From Bathynomus jamesi (taxonomy: Eukaryota > Arthropoda > Malacostraca > Isopoda > Cirolanidae): a DNA stretch of 64,000 nt. The stretch is taken from the NCBI GenBank assembly GCA_023014485.1, contig JAJOZX010001570.1, forward strand, positions 487,501 to 551,500, given 5' to 3'. A program made the position numbers and the translations under genes. This document shows, one piece after another, positions 9,967-21,069 of the stretch (its first letter is position 1; the number at the start of each line of letters is the position of its first letter). The notes below the pieces were generated by a model, which saw nothing but the letters and a program-made list of their open reading frames with translations, was not told where the DNA came from and made no database searches.

Positions 9967-11296
9967 ACTTACAGAAATAGAAAAATAAATAACTTGTGAA
10001 GTTATACTAAAATATAAAATTTAAGAGACCAGTTTACATTTAACTCCTTTTACCTAACCACGAAACCATGAAAAAATATACAAACGTACGTACTGATAGG
10101 TACAACAGTAATTTTTACATTCATTTATTTAAAGTAGTGGGGGAAAGCTATTAGACCTTCAAATTACATCACTGGCACGGTACACAGGTCCTATAGTCTG
10201 TCAAAAGATTCGTAACAGCGCATAAGCAAGGACACGCAGAAGTGTTCCATGAATGTCTGATTAATTAATTATTGTTCCACGATATAAAAGAGATAAATAG
10301 TTTATATTGTATTCATTGTAAAAAGAAAAGGTTTTGTAGACAATGTTTGTAGGGGCGGGAATTCTCTCACGTGACTTAGTTTAATGGCAAAATCCTTTAA
10401 TAATGAAATGAAAATGAACTATTTACATTTATTGTCTCGCGCACGGTAAAATTATATTATTAAATACATAATATGAATTATAATTAAATATGAATAGGGA
10501 CATACCTATATCGTAATTGGGCCCTATACAGGCCCCCTATATTCAAAACCCACGTGGTTATAGGTCTAAGGCCTATCTGGTTAGCCTCGGTGTCACGTTT
10601 ATCGTTAATGTTTTTCAGATAATTTCCCCGAGAAAATATATAAAATCTGATTTCCACGCTTTGTCTGTTACGTGCTGCATTATAAACAACACGATTTTGT
10701 CTGCGGTAAATAGAAGTTTACTCTCACACGCGCGCGCGCGCATTCGTACACCCTCGTAAATGACCTTCACACAGCATTTGTGGTGCAAATGTGGAAAGTA
10801 AAAAAGTGGCTAACTTTCCTTTCACCACGTAATATGAGTCACAGACTCACTGAGATGAAAATGCTTACGCGTAACATGGATTTTCGTTTTTCAAGTAGGC
10901 CTATTCAAGCCTACTACTTTGAAATGAAAGCTTCCGCATCGTACGTTTATATTAGAATTATTAAAATGATCCATTTCTATAAAGTTTAATTAATATTTAA
11001 TTCATAATATATTTATAACCCCAAAAAAGTTTTAGGTCTGACTTCTCATACGTAGAGACAAAATAGTTGTAACACGCATGATAGCGTACTTCATCTACTC
11101 TTCAAACTTTTCGTAAATAAATTTTAGGTTCATAAAATAAATAATATAATACATAAAAAATACATTTTACAATAATTCGTTAAATTAATTCACGAAGTCT
11201 CGTATTTAAAATCCGTAAACTGACAATCTTGTATGAAGGACTATCCATCATCTTGAGGATATTTTTAACAAACAACGCAGTTAGTAAGGGACATAA
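9967..11296. other. No gene recognised
   Basis: Mostly AT-rich sequence with a short alternating (CG)n patch near 10727-10741. Open frames at 10517-10759 and 10780-10989 have no recognisable domain and no repeat signature, and I do not call them genes. Confidence 0.4.
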
Positions 11297-11811
11297 CAGC
11301 TATGGCCAAAAAAGCTGAAACACCTTAAAACTTTTTGGAATGAGAGAGGTATTAAGAAAAATTTCCTATATCACATCACTGACGCGCCTTCAGTACTGAT
11401 AATGAATTTAGTAACGTTTGTCAACATTCGTGAACCTCCTCACATATATTAGATTTAATGTCATACTTTTTCATTTTTTGAACTTTCTTCGTACCGAATA
11501 TTTAAACTACAAAGTGGTCTGGAATTGACTATATCAACAACACACCATTACTCAAAAGCAACATACACGTTTCATTTGACTCTATCATCCAAACTTAAAG
11601 TTCTAAGGTGATTCAAAACTTTTGGCCAAATGTGTATATGCCGTAATTAATTTTCTCATGTTTTCTTTTAAAGTCTTTGTAGGAAATAAAAGAAGCCATA
11701 TAGAAATAAATTTCACATAATTTAAAACTCTGACAATGACGCGAGTCAAGGCACAAAAAAAAGTACTGTACTGTGGATTCTAAGCTGTTTCAACTCTTTT
11801 GGCCCTAGCTG
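11297..11811. mobile_element. 515-bp Tc1-like MITE with CAGCTA(T/G)GGCC ends
   Basis: The left end ACAGCTATGGCCAAAAAAGC is matched on the complement of the right end by ACAGCTAGGGCCAAAAGAGT, and similarity continues through GTTGAAACA/GCTGAAACA. A TA follows the right end at 11812-11813. The interior has no coding frame. The ends fit Tc1/mariner MITEs. Confidence 0.65.
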
Positions 11812-12445
11812 TATTTTGTAGGCTTGTCAACTAATAAAATTCTCTGGTATAAGGATTGATTGTCGTGAGCGATAAGAAAAAACACACGGTCAAATCAGTG
11901 ATTCCAACTCCGCAGAGGAGGAGAAATTCCTGCCGTGCAACTTTTATTTACTGGAGTAGTTGAGAGATTTTTTGTACCCCAAAACGGGCCATTACACAAA
12001 CTCGTTATTTATGATTTAATTCTGATGTCATGTAACGACAAACGTTACAGTTAAATATAATATTTAAATTAATAATAAGTTATCATCGTGTTTTATTTAT
12101 AATTCATCAACATTCGACCTTTCTGATGATGTTCTCGTTGTGACGTCAGAAACTGGAAGCGTGCTTTTACATCAACTAAGCTGATCTTCCGGTTTAACAT
12201 TACTTCTCAGATTCCATATACGGGATCGTGTTAACAAAGCTTTGAAATAAAAACTGTAAATCAATGAAAACTACCAACGTAAAAACCTTTCCTATGAGAT
12301 CATGACTCTTTCGTTCTAAGAATTGTCAAGTAGAAGCTTTCGAATGACAATTAATTTTCAATGATTCATTTTATTATTATTTTTTATATTTAACATTCCG
12401 TTATTTCTTTGTATCAATAAAAAAAGGAAACCGACCGAAGACTTC

Positions 12446-12446
<1 letters not shown>
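11812..12446. other. No feature recognised
   Basis: AT-rich spacer with nothing coding or structured that I can support. Confidence 0.4.

Positions 12447-12530
<84 letters not shown>
12447..12530. repeat. (CT)n followed by (TA)n microsatellite
   Basis: About 50 bp of CT repeats change to about 30 bp of TA repeats. The TA end abuts the mariner-type element beginning at 12531. Confidence 0.95.
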
Positions 12531-12533
<3 letters not shown>

Positions 12534-13138
12534 GGTGTCCCATAAGTCCGGCATCATAGGAGAAATTAATATTTTTCTATTTCTACAAACCATAATTCAG
12601 ATTTTTCCTCTTTCTACAGGCCATAGTGTCTGTGAGCAAGGAAGAACGAATCCAGATAATTCTACTCATAGGAAATCGGAGTCAAAGAGAGGCCGCTGCT
12701 GAATTTAACAGACTGCATCCAGACCGCGAGCCAATAACACAGAGTTGTGTTAGCAGACTTGTTGCAAAGTTTAAGGAAACAGGATCCATAGAAGATAAAC
12801 CACGCAGTGGACCTTCAAGGAGGTCCACTGACGATGATACAGCGACTGCTATCCTGGCTCATTTTAACAGAAGTCCCAATAAGTCTCTTCGGCGATTGTC
12901 CGCCGAGACAGGAGGAGTGTCGAAAAGTAGCATCCATCGCATTCTTCAGGCTCACAAATGGCATCCATATAAACTTCAGATCCTACAGAAATTAAGCGAA
13001 GATGATCCCGACCGGCGCGGCGGATGGAATTTTGTGAATGGGCTACGGAACAATACATATTGAGCACGTTCTGTAAATAAAAGCTTTTGTTTTGCCTTTT
13101 TTATTATTTTTCCTAGGATGCCGGACTTATGGGACACC
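12531..13138 (+). mobile_element. Internally deleted mariner-type element
   Basis: Inverted ends CAGGGTGTCCCATAAGTCCG and the complement of CGGACTTATGGGACACC frame 608 bp. The right-most bases are mutated (ACCAT rather than ACCCTG). The element encodes only the DNA-binding half of its transposase and then goes straight to the 3' end. The left end lies in a (TA)n tract. Confidence 0.85.
12626..13063 (+). pseudogene. Mariner-type transposase, N-terminal DNA-binding half
   Basis: The frame reads MSVSKEERIQIILLIGNRSQ (GTG at 12626 in the reading given), then EAAAEFNRLHPDREPITQS and VSRLVAKFKETGSIEDKPRS. This is the tandem HTH typical of a large arthropod mariner group with a DUF4817-like N-terminus. 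A second HTH, KSSIHRILQAHKWHPYKLQI, follows. Near 13010 a frameshift changes the family-typical RRMEFCEWATEQ into GGWNFVNGLRNNTY, after which the frame ends. No catalytic Asp is present. A truncated DNA-binding protein could in principle still bind the ends. Confidence 0.8.
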
Positions 13139-13173
13139 ATATTTATTTATTTATTTATTTATTACCTTCCATC

Positions 13174-13379
13174 TAGGGTTGCCAGATCTCCAGAAATTGA
13201 GCTTTGTAAAAATGTCATTAAAAGTAGAATTTGCCTCTTTTCTTACAGATTTTTGGCAAGATAATTATGATTCTAAAAAATGAGGAAGTTTATATATCAG
13301 TTTAGCTACATAAACAAATAATGATGAGCTTCGTAGGTAAAATCTCCGGATTTGGAAACCATCTGATCTGGCAACCCTA
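13174..13379. mobile_element. 206-bp MITE with TAGGGTTGCCAGAT ends
   Basis: TAGGGTTGCCAGATCTCC at the left is mirrored by the complement of ATCTGATCTGGCAACCCTA at the right. The ends resemble hAT ends, but no clean 8-bp duplication is visible. The frame running across the left part is not coding. Confidence 0.6.
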
Positions 13380-13988
13380 CTTGAAGTTGAAGTTCCATCC
13401 AAAACTAATTTCTAATTAACTGTCTTCTGTAATAGAATGTACAGTAATACAGTATATGTGATCGTGATGTAACCCTTGTCTGTTCCATTAAGTTCAGCCT
13501 ACTACGTTATCATATAAATAAGCATAGAATGATCATAAAATTTAACTCAACATCCGACCGATTGAATATCTCAACCTAGACCCGAGAGAGACAATAGGGC
13601 CGTTATAAGCTTCACGTATATTGCACACTAATCTCATGGTAGTATATTAGCATATATTTTATATCTTAGCATAGGTTAATAACCGATACAGGATTTAACT
13701 TTTAAATTATTAAATATTTTGAAGCCTAAAAGACTGTATTCAGAGATATATTTTATTTAATAGTCGGTACCCTATTCAATCTATTATGACAGGCCTTAAA
13801 ACACCTTTTAACGTGAAAATACAAAATTATATTAAATACTAAAATTATAATTGCAACAATGAAAGTGTAAAATACACAATTACATTTACATTCCATCATC
13901 AAACTATCATATTTCCGAGTTCCATTGAATATACAGTATATCCAGACATACTTTGCAGGATTGAAGTAGGCCTATGGTACAGGTTATG
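13380..13988. other. No feature recognised
   Basis: AT-rich sequence. Words such as TAGGCCTAT occur but no gene or repeat family is evident. Confidence 0.4.
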
Positions 13989-14338
13989 AGTGTGGGACAA
14001 AAGCACCCCCCCGAGGACAAAAAAACCCAAGGACAAAAGTCCCTAGGAAAAATGATAAGAATTTTTTTTAATCATTTTTATTCTTTATTATTTACAGTTT
14101 ATGTTTATAGTTTATGTATTTTGGCTCTCGTCATTTTCGTTTAAACTAACGAAAATATCACAACTTAACCTAACCAATCATCAAGGGCGTACAGTTGACC
14201 TAACTGGGCATTCAATTAACATAACAGGTTAATATTGGTTATTTCACCTAAATATCTTCTGATCTTTTCAGATTAGATGTGACACCTGACTTGCCCTACC
14301 CAGCAATTTGTCCTAGGGGGCTTTTGTCCGGACCCGAC
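13989..14338. mobile_element. 350-bp hAT-like MITE
   Basis: The left end has GGGACAAAAGCACCCCCC. The complement of the right end has GGACAAAAGCCCCCTAGGAC. An 8-bp direct repeat, AGGTTATG (13981-13988) and AGGTTATA (14339-14346), flanks it with one mismatch. The interior contains CTTAACCTAACC, reminiscent of telomeric-type units. Non-coding. Confidence 0.55.
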
Positions 14339-14700
14339 AGGTTATAGGTAGCATTAAGTTATACGTTATAGGTATCAAAAAATAAATGTAAGTATAGGTA
14401 TAATAATAGAAATGTAAATGAAGGTACAATGGGCACAACAACCCCTATGTAAACAAATAAGTTTTCAACAAAGTATCCTTATGGATATGAACTTTGAGAG
14501 TACAAAGCAATCAATACAGGGGAATAACCTCAACTGGTGCATTAAACTTTCAGGTGATTTTCATGTAAAAGAATCAATTACGAGGATTTCATAAATGGAA
14601 TTCCGTTGGAGGAAAGACGTTATCAGTGAGTGGCTCAGTGGCACTGTGCCAGCTTTATCGAGAACCGGGAACCGGAATGTTATATATATATATATATATA

Positions 14701-15036
14701 GCGCCTAGATGGTGTAGTGGTTAGTATCGCTGACTACGAATCCACTGGACCTGGGTTTGATTTCCGGTGACGGCAAGTGGCGCGCAGCAAACCCAGCTGT
14801 TCATCCTTCCGTATAATAAAAATTGGTTGGTAGGGTAGTGGGTAACCCTGGGTGGGTTTAGTGGTTAAAAGACGCTGGGCTGCTGATCGGGAGGTCGTGA
14901 GATGAAGTCCAGCCAAGGTAACTTCCGACCACCCACCACGGGTCGTAGTTCGGATTCCACGTTAAGCTTGAAGGTCTAAGATAGAGCAACAAGCTTTACC
15001 TTCGTCAGAATGAACAGTTCGGGCGGAAGCAAAACC
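14701..15036 (+). mobile_element. Dimeric tRNA-derived SINE
   Basis: The head has a pol III A box TGGTGTAGTGGTTAG (14710-14724) and a B-box-like GGGTTTGATTTCC (14753-14765). A second tRNA-like unit follows, with GGTTTAGTGGTTAAAAG (14855-14872) and GGTCGTGAGATGAAGTCC (14892-14909). A third T-arm-like core with TAGTTCGGATTCCACG comes next, then the tail CAAGCTTTACCTTCGTCAGA ending near GGGCGGAAGC. The copy at 35713-35994 (minus) has the same order. It begins right after a (TA)n tract. Transcription would be by RNA polymerase III, and mobilisation would need a LINE enzyme. Confidence 0.8.
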
Positions 15037-15214
15037 AAGGTGTGTGTGTTTCCTTTTCCCTGTGGTTGTTTGCTTATTAATAAGATCACGTGTTATTTTG
15101 TGATTTTAGTTCATATATATATATATATATATTATGAAAAATTATTTCACGAAAGTGACACGTGAAAAGTATTTATGATGAATAAAACCACGAAGGAAAA
15201 AGAAACACAAAGGG

Positions 15215-15248
15215 GTGCTCAAGCGCTTTCGTCTAATGACATCCTCAG
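15215..15248 (-). ncRNA. Hammerhead-ribozyme-like core, left arm
   Basis: On the minus strand: CTGAGGA, a short stem GTC-ATTA-GAC, then GAAA, then a short stem-loop GCGC-TT-GAGC. This follows the order CUGANGA, stem II, GAAA, stem III of minimal hammerheads found in Penelope-like elements. The expected U before the cleavage site reads A, so this copy is probably inactive. Confidence 0.5.
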
Positions 15249-15332
15249 GAACACTGGAGTGAAAGGACAGATCAAGGCAATATATAGGTTACAAAAATAA
15301 ACATACATACATACATATTCACATATATATAC

Positions 15333-15367
<35 letters not shown>

Positions 15368-15609
15368 AATATATACATATATATAGTAAGCATAGAAAAA
15401 ATTGTGGGAGGAGCCAACATTTATATGGTCACAGAAGAATAAAGAAATAAAAATAAATATAAATATAAATTGAGAAAAAATTAATTACAAAATAGTGCCT
15501 TAGTGATATATATGTCACAGCCTAAATAATCATAAAGAAATAAACAGGCAAATAAAAAAAACCATAAATACATATACATACATATATACATATATATATA
15601 CATATATAT

Positions 15610-15665
<56 letters not shown>

Positions 15666-16123
15666 ACACTTTTAGCACTTTGGCCGACCTTCCATATAAA
15701 TTCAAATGGCTTTTTTATGGAACAGGTCACAAAAAAATAAAGAAATAAAAATAAATATAAATATTGTAAGTGGAGTCTACCAATTCAAGCTCAAGAGGGA
15801 GGTTTTACAATCGATTTAATAGATGCTGCCAAATTGATATATATGTCACATTATTAAAAAATAAAAATTGAAAGATAAATTTTAAGAGAGGCACACCAAT
15901 TTATAAGGGAAAAATTACCACATATGCATATTATAGTCACAAACGAATACAAAAATACAAGTAAATATAAATTGGAAAACAAAATGATCCCTAGATGATA
16001 TATAAAGAACAATAAAATATATATACAACATATTTACGGTATATATACGAAATATAAACGCAATATATACATGTTGGCTCCTCCCACAATTTTTTCTATG
16101 CTTACTATATATATGTATATATT

Positions 16124-16158
<35 letters not shown>

Positions 16159-16242
16159 GTATATATATGTGAATATGTATGTATGTATGTTTATTTTTGT
16201 AACCTATATATTGCCTTGATCTGTCCTTTCACTCCAGTGTTC

Positions 16243-16276
16243 CTGAGGATGTCATTAGACGAAAGCGCTTGAGCAC
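16243..16276 (+). ncRNA. Hammerhead-ribozyme-like core, right arm
   Basis: Identical core to the left-arm copy but on the plus strand: CTGAGGA, GTC-ATTA-GAC, GAAA, GCGC-TT-GAGC. The two lie in inverted arms, so a read-through transcript would carry one core and its complement. Confidence 0.5.
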
Positions 16277-16456
16277 CCCTTTGTGTTTCTTTTTCCTTCG
16301 TGGTTTTATCATATATATATATATATATATATGCAATAAAATCAGAACAACACGTGATCTTTTTAATAAGCAAAGAACCATTGGGAAAAAGAAAAGGAAA
16401 CACTTCGTGTTTCCTTTTTCTTTTGGTTCTTTGCTTATATATATATATATATATAT

Positions 16457-16690
16457 TCTTTTTTTAATTGGGGTTGTTTAACCTCTTTCGCAACATCTAA
16501 GGTCATATGACAAAGGGGACCTATAGCTTTACGTGGGATCCGAACCACGGGTCGCTACATAATCTGGTAGCAGAGGACGGTCTCCCATCCAACTACTACC
16601 CAGACCCAATGTCGCTTAACTTCGCTGATCTCCGGGAAGCGGTGTTACGACATCGGCCACGACATAGCCCGTATGTACAATGTGTGTATA
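16457..16690 (-). mobile_element. 5S-rRNA-derived SINE, most complete copy
   Basis: Minus strand from about 16690: GTCGTGGCCGATGTCGTAAC, CGGAGATCAGCGAAGTTAAG, CGACATTGGGTCTGGG, TAGTAGTTGGATGGGAGACC. This aligns in order with animal 5S rRNA positions about 20-90, including the internal promoter box C (GGATGGGAGACC). It is followed by the T-arm-like core CGTGGTTCGGATCCCACGTA and TATAGGTCCCC, the tail TTGCGAAAGAGGTTAAACAA, and an A-rich end. Pol III transcription from the 5S-type internal promoter is inferred. Confidence 0.85.
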
Positions 16691-16931
16691 TATATATATA
16701 TATATATATTGGGGGGGGGGGAGGTTATGAGCTATATACTATAACTGTCGCTACATAATCTGGTAGCAGAGGACGGTCTCCCATCCAACTACTACCCAGA
16801 CCCAATGTCGCTTAACTTCGCTGATCTCCGGGAAGCGGTGTTACGACATCGGCCACGACATAGCCCGTATGTACAATGTGTGTATATATATATATATTGG
16901 GGGGGGGAGGTTATGAGCTATATACTATAAC
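16551..16931. repeat. Tandem duplication of ~190 bp including the 5S-like SINE head
   Basis: 16551-16746 and 16747-16931 are near-identical direct copies. Each runs from GTCGCTACATAATCTGGTAG through the 5S-like head, a (TA)n tract, a poly-G run and AGGTTATGAGCTATATACTA. They differ mainly in TA and G tract length. The duplication includes flanking DNA, so it is a segmental duplication and not a second insertion. Confidence 0.9.
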
Positions 16932-18124
16932 TATCTCTATTTTGAAATATACAGCAAGCCTAATGTTGAGGCTAACTCAAGCATTGAATATTTTATTGAT
17001 ATTTTGTTTCGCTAATATTAATTTATTTAGGTTAAGCTAGGTTACGTCAAGTTGGGTTAAACTGGGTTAATGGAGTTGTTGATAAGATTGCTCGTCAATA
17101 AAACGGGTATTAAAGTTCGGCTAGGCTATCACTGCATATTTCGTAATCCTGTTCAATTGTTCAGTAAAGAAGGTTATAAAATTTACGTGCCCATTTCAAC
17201 ATGGAACCACCTTCAAAATTTCGTAATAAAGTCGACTGTTTTGTTCTTTCTGTTCTTTGCCACATGCATTCATCTCGGATACTTTTTTTCTATATTGGTT
17301 ACAACATTCAAACGGGAATTTTTGTAGCCTAGTCGTTCATTATTTTATGAATTGTAATAACAGGAATAAACAACAACTTCCACATCAGTATTCATCGTAG
17401 AAAAAAATTAAATTTATTTCAGAATATAAAAGTATTTCATAAAAAAAAAGTCACGTGATATTCCAGTTTTTAGATGTAAAAGCACGCAGGACCTTACACA
17501 CACAGATCCGAAGACCCGAGAAAGTGAAATATATGATCGCGCACAACTCTACTCGATAGAACAAATATGAAACTTTAATCAAAATTAATTTCACAGTAGT
17601 ACAGTGAGAATCGTGGAATTGTAATGGCTGGGTTAACTACATACTTATTTTATTGCGTCATGGTACTATGATCACGCACTTGCCAATTCAAGTATTTCTT
17701 ACATCAGGTAAAGGCACAGAACTTGTATGTGTGTGTGACGTGTCTGAAGATAGCGCTTAGGCCTTAGCATGATTGGAAATTAGGCAACAGCGCATGTGAC
17801 GTAGTAATATGTGGTTGGGGTCTGCTATTCATGTGAAAATTTCACTCCATACTATTTTATCATTCGACCATTCCTTATAAAGTGAAGTATTTATGTTCAA
17901 TATTGAACGAGCATTTGTTGTGTATTCTTTATACCTAAAGGGTAATCGAGAGAAAATTCTTAAAAGGAGTGTTACAGACTGGTCCAACGTAATAGTAGGC
18001 TTCAAATTCAATAGGCCCTTATTGGTTCTTATGCCTTTTTTAGCTGGGACAAATGATGAAAATAATGTGGCTAAATTTATTTATACTTTCTTGGAAGTGG
18101 GTTTGTAATGCATCAATATCTTTC

Positions 18125-18128
<4 letters not shown>
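16932..18128. other. No gene recognised
   Basis: AT-rich sequence with scattered AGGTTA words near 17026-17062. Frames at 17070-17327 and 17893-18108 show no family signature and are not called. Confidence 0.4.

Positions 18129-18186
<58 letters not shown>
18129..18186. repeat. (TA)n microsatellite
   Basis: A pure TA tract of about 58 bp. It generates spurious Tyr-Ile frames on both strands. Confidence 0.95.
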
Positions 18187-20385
18187 TACTACAGAAGCGT
18201 GTGTAAGAATGTCACTGTATGTACTCGTCACTTAAGTTTAAATCAATAATAATCTGTTAATTGCATTAAATGGCCGAGTCGACTCTTCGCAAATGGGATT
18301 ATGTAACATTCATATATAAAGTCAATATTATACTATCCTAGACAAGAGACCTCTATGCGAACTTTTTTTCACTGCAAATGTTAATAACATTTGCAAGAGC
18401 TAAAATTAGAACAAACCACTTTGTGTCTCATTATTTCATCTATCAAATATATCTTGAATTACAGACAGGCTTTCGTTAACTGCGAGAGACATAAAATGTA
18501 ATGACCAGTTATTAAAATTGGAAGAGTATTTTAAAATAAACATTACATTTATTTAAAACAGAAATTCGTAAGAATTGACGAGACGTACGTAACAGAAATA
18601 TATAAAAAAAATATATTTCCTCTCAAACAACAGAACTTTACCAAGTCCAGACCAAATAGGCCTATCAGCTTTAAGGAACTATATTACCATTTGTGAAAAT
18701 TTAAACGAAACTAGTAACATATTTCTTACCATTAGTGTGTATAAGGTAGGTGATAAATTTGGACGTTTTAATATTCTTTTTACGAGTTTGGTTGCCCAAA
18801 AATAGAGAAAAAGAAAAAGATAGAGAGAGTATAAAAAAAAATCCTGCAAACTTGAGTCTTGATTCACACTGTTTGTGAAAGAACAACGCACCGCCATAGA
18901 ACGTCTTGATAAATGAATGCCTAATAAGAATATAGAAACTTTAAAATAGTATAGAATTGATTAGATTGCTTTGTTTACTTAATATATTTAAAACATCGGA
19001 TAACCCCTGCCAAAACTGTATTGGGCACAGAGATCTAGGTCCTATAAATTGTAAATGTCCTATAAACTTATTTTAATAGTTTTACTTATGATGATGGTTA
19101 GTGTTTTACATTTAAAATCAAAGGTGTCAACAAAAGAATCGTACAAATTCCATGTGAAATGAGCTAAATTTTTACAATTCTTTCATGGACACCCCGTATT
19201 ATGAACAGAACTGAATTTTATACCACTTGAATTTAATTAGTTTTAAAGGGCTAGATCAGTATTTATAAGTATTTTGTGAACCTTATCTTGCACTGAAGAG
19301 ATGTATGATTCAGTTAAAAAAAAAAAAGCTACTCTTTCTTTAATTAAATTATGCCAAAAAAAGAGTAAAGAAATTTAAAGAGCTTAAATATAAATGAAAA
19401 GAAATGTAAATATTTACGAAACCTATTACTTCTCATTCAAGCAATTTGGCAAAATACTCCAATTTTTTATGGTGGTAGATTATGGGACTCCACAAATTTA
19501 AAACGAGCGTCATTTCCCCCATGTTTGTCTGACTTTAATTCGAACGCTCTTAATGCTTAAAGCTATTTTCAGATATTTACACAAGTCCGTCGTGTTTTCA
19601 TTTTTAAGTAGGTCTCAAGGAATCAGAAATGTATGCCTATCCGGATTTAGCCTAAGCCTATAGGCTTATATTGTATAGGCTAGGTTCAGGCAGCTGCAAC
19701 AGTGGTGTGGCTTCACTAACCCCCAGAGAAAATTAGGAACCCATAAGAGGCCCACTATATACCTGTTGAAACCTACTTTTTCTAACTGGTCACTAGTAGA
19801 TTTTTTGGATTACCTGACGATCAGGGCCCCCAGCCTTCGTTGGCTAACTAACGAAGGCTGGGGGGTCTAGATCTTCAGGTGATGCAATCAACGACACACG
19901 CAATCAACTTATTTTAATGAGAGAAACAACTTTGTCTCTATGGTATTTTTCGAAATTTTGCTTAATTAAGTGGCGCCCGTATTCTGAACCATTACCCCGA
20001 TTTTTTTTCAATAATGATTAGATTAAGCGTAATGATAAACTAAAATACAATAAGCCTAAAGTAAATATACCTTAAGATTAGTCAGAGATTAATTAAAAGT
20101 CACCTATTTTTGTTTAAAAATGAAAAACGAATTTAGCTTAACACTAAATGGGACTTCATTAAATGTTAAATAGCATATCAATACCGTAATGGCCTAATTT
20201 TGGCTTTGATTAAACCACTTAACGGTAAAGTCAAGGTAATAGTATAATATTACAATAAAATAGCTACTATAATTATTTTAATAGGATATTAGCAGTACGT
20301 TCTTCCGTGCCGAAAGTAAAAATTCTAAAAACAATGTATTGTATTCATTAAAATGAATGCAAATACGTTTGCTTATAGAAATTGC
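18187..20385. other. Long unassigned stretch
   Basis: No coding frame or family is recognised over about 2.2 kb. A single mariner-like end (complement of TTCATGGACACCCCGTA) lies near 19182-19199 without a clear partner. A palindrome sits at 19812-19876 (separate entry). The left edge of LINE copy B may start up to 60 bp earlier than 20386. Confidence 0.4.
19812..19876. repeat. Palindrome with CCCCCAGCCTTCGTT arms
   Basis: The arms CCCCCAGCCTTCGTT and AACGAAGGCTGGGGG are perfect over 15 bp around a short GGCTAACT loop. A weaker outer match (CCTGACGATC against GATCTTCAGG) extends it to about 65 bp. It could be a tiny terminal-repeat element or a cruciform-forming hairpin. Confidence 0.7.
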
Positions 20386-21069
20386 AACAGGAGACGACGG
20401 ATAACACCAGGAAAAATATAACACCAGGAAAAATAACTGCTTGAATTTGGTATTCACGACTAACACCAACTTAATCAATGATATAAAAATAATAATAACA
20501 ACAAATATCTCAAACCACAACATTATCAAGGTATCTACTAATATGGTGAGAGCACCAAAATAAAATATACTGAAGAAAGAAGCAAATTTGAGATTTTTAA
20601 TCTAAACTTTAACACTATAAATTGGAAAGAAATCAGATCCCATATGGCACAAATAGAGTCGAAAACAGTCTTAGAAGATAAAAGAAACGAGGAAATGCTA
20701 ATTAATAACTTTGGACAAAAATACGCTGGAAATCTTAGAAAAATATGTTCCGAAAGTGAAGCCAAAAAGGGAAAGAGGAACTATTTTGAGAGGCAAAATT
20801 GAACAATATTTCGCAAAAAAAGGAGAGTAGCCACAAAGTTAATTAACTGCACAGACAACAACAAACGTGATACAAGTAAAATTGGAAAGTATAGACGGGG
20901 AAATATAGGCCCTAATTAAAGCCCATTCAGAGAGAAGAGGAAGATGTGGTGAAAACAATAAGAGATATCCCAAAATACTTGTATAACTTCGCGAAAAGAA
21001 AAACAAAAACGCGGACCACTATCGCACCATTAAAGAAAGAAAATAATGAGCTAACTGATGATCTAAAAG

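Larger units (their letters stand above)
15043..16414. mobile_element. Large palindromic Penelope-like structure (nested inverted arms)
   Basis: Outer arms 15043-15110 and 16333-16414 are inverted copies (shared: GATCACGTGTT and GTGTTTCCTTTTC). Each is separated by a short (TA)n from inner arms 15175-15420 and 16072-16312, inverted copies of about 240 bp. The inner arms hold AACACAAAGGGGTGCTCAAG, a hammerhead-like core, TATATTGCC and a shared (TA)-rich tract, and end at GGAGGAGCCAACA. The spacer of about 650 bp carries three diverged GTCACA-plus-AAATATAAAT units (starting near 15428, 15726 and 15933). Inverted long terminal arms plus hammerhead motifs fit Penelope-like retroelement pLTRs. No RT or GIY-YIG frame is present, so the assignment is inferential. 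Confidence 0.5.

Noticed and set aside
14701..14770. Functional tRNA gene (also 35925-35994, 38965-39050 and 39250-39325)
   Set aside because: A and B boxes are present, but acceptor stems do not pair and the sequences continue into SINE bodies.
15481..15730. Frames rich in repeating Tyr-Ile (also near 18040-18235, 28436-28775, 41093-41401, 42647-42959)
   Set aside because: They are read-through of (TA)n and (CA)n microsatellites and encode nothing meaningful.
16575..16660. Genuine 5S rRNA gene
   Set aside because: The similarity is partial, the 3' third of 5S is replaced by an unrelated tail, and several diverged copies exist.
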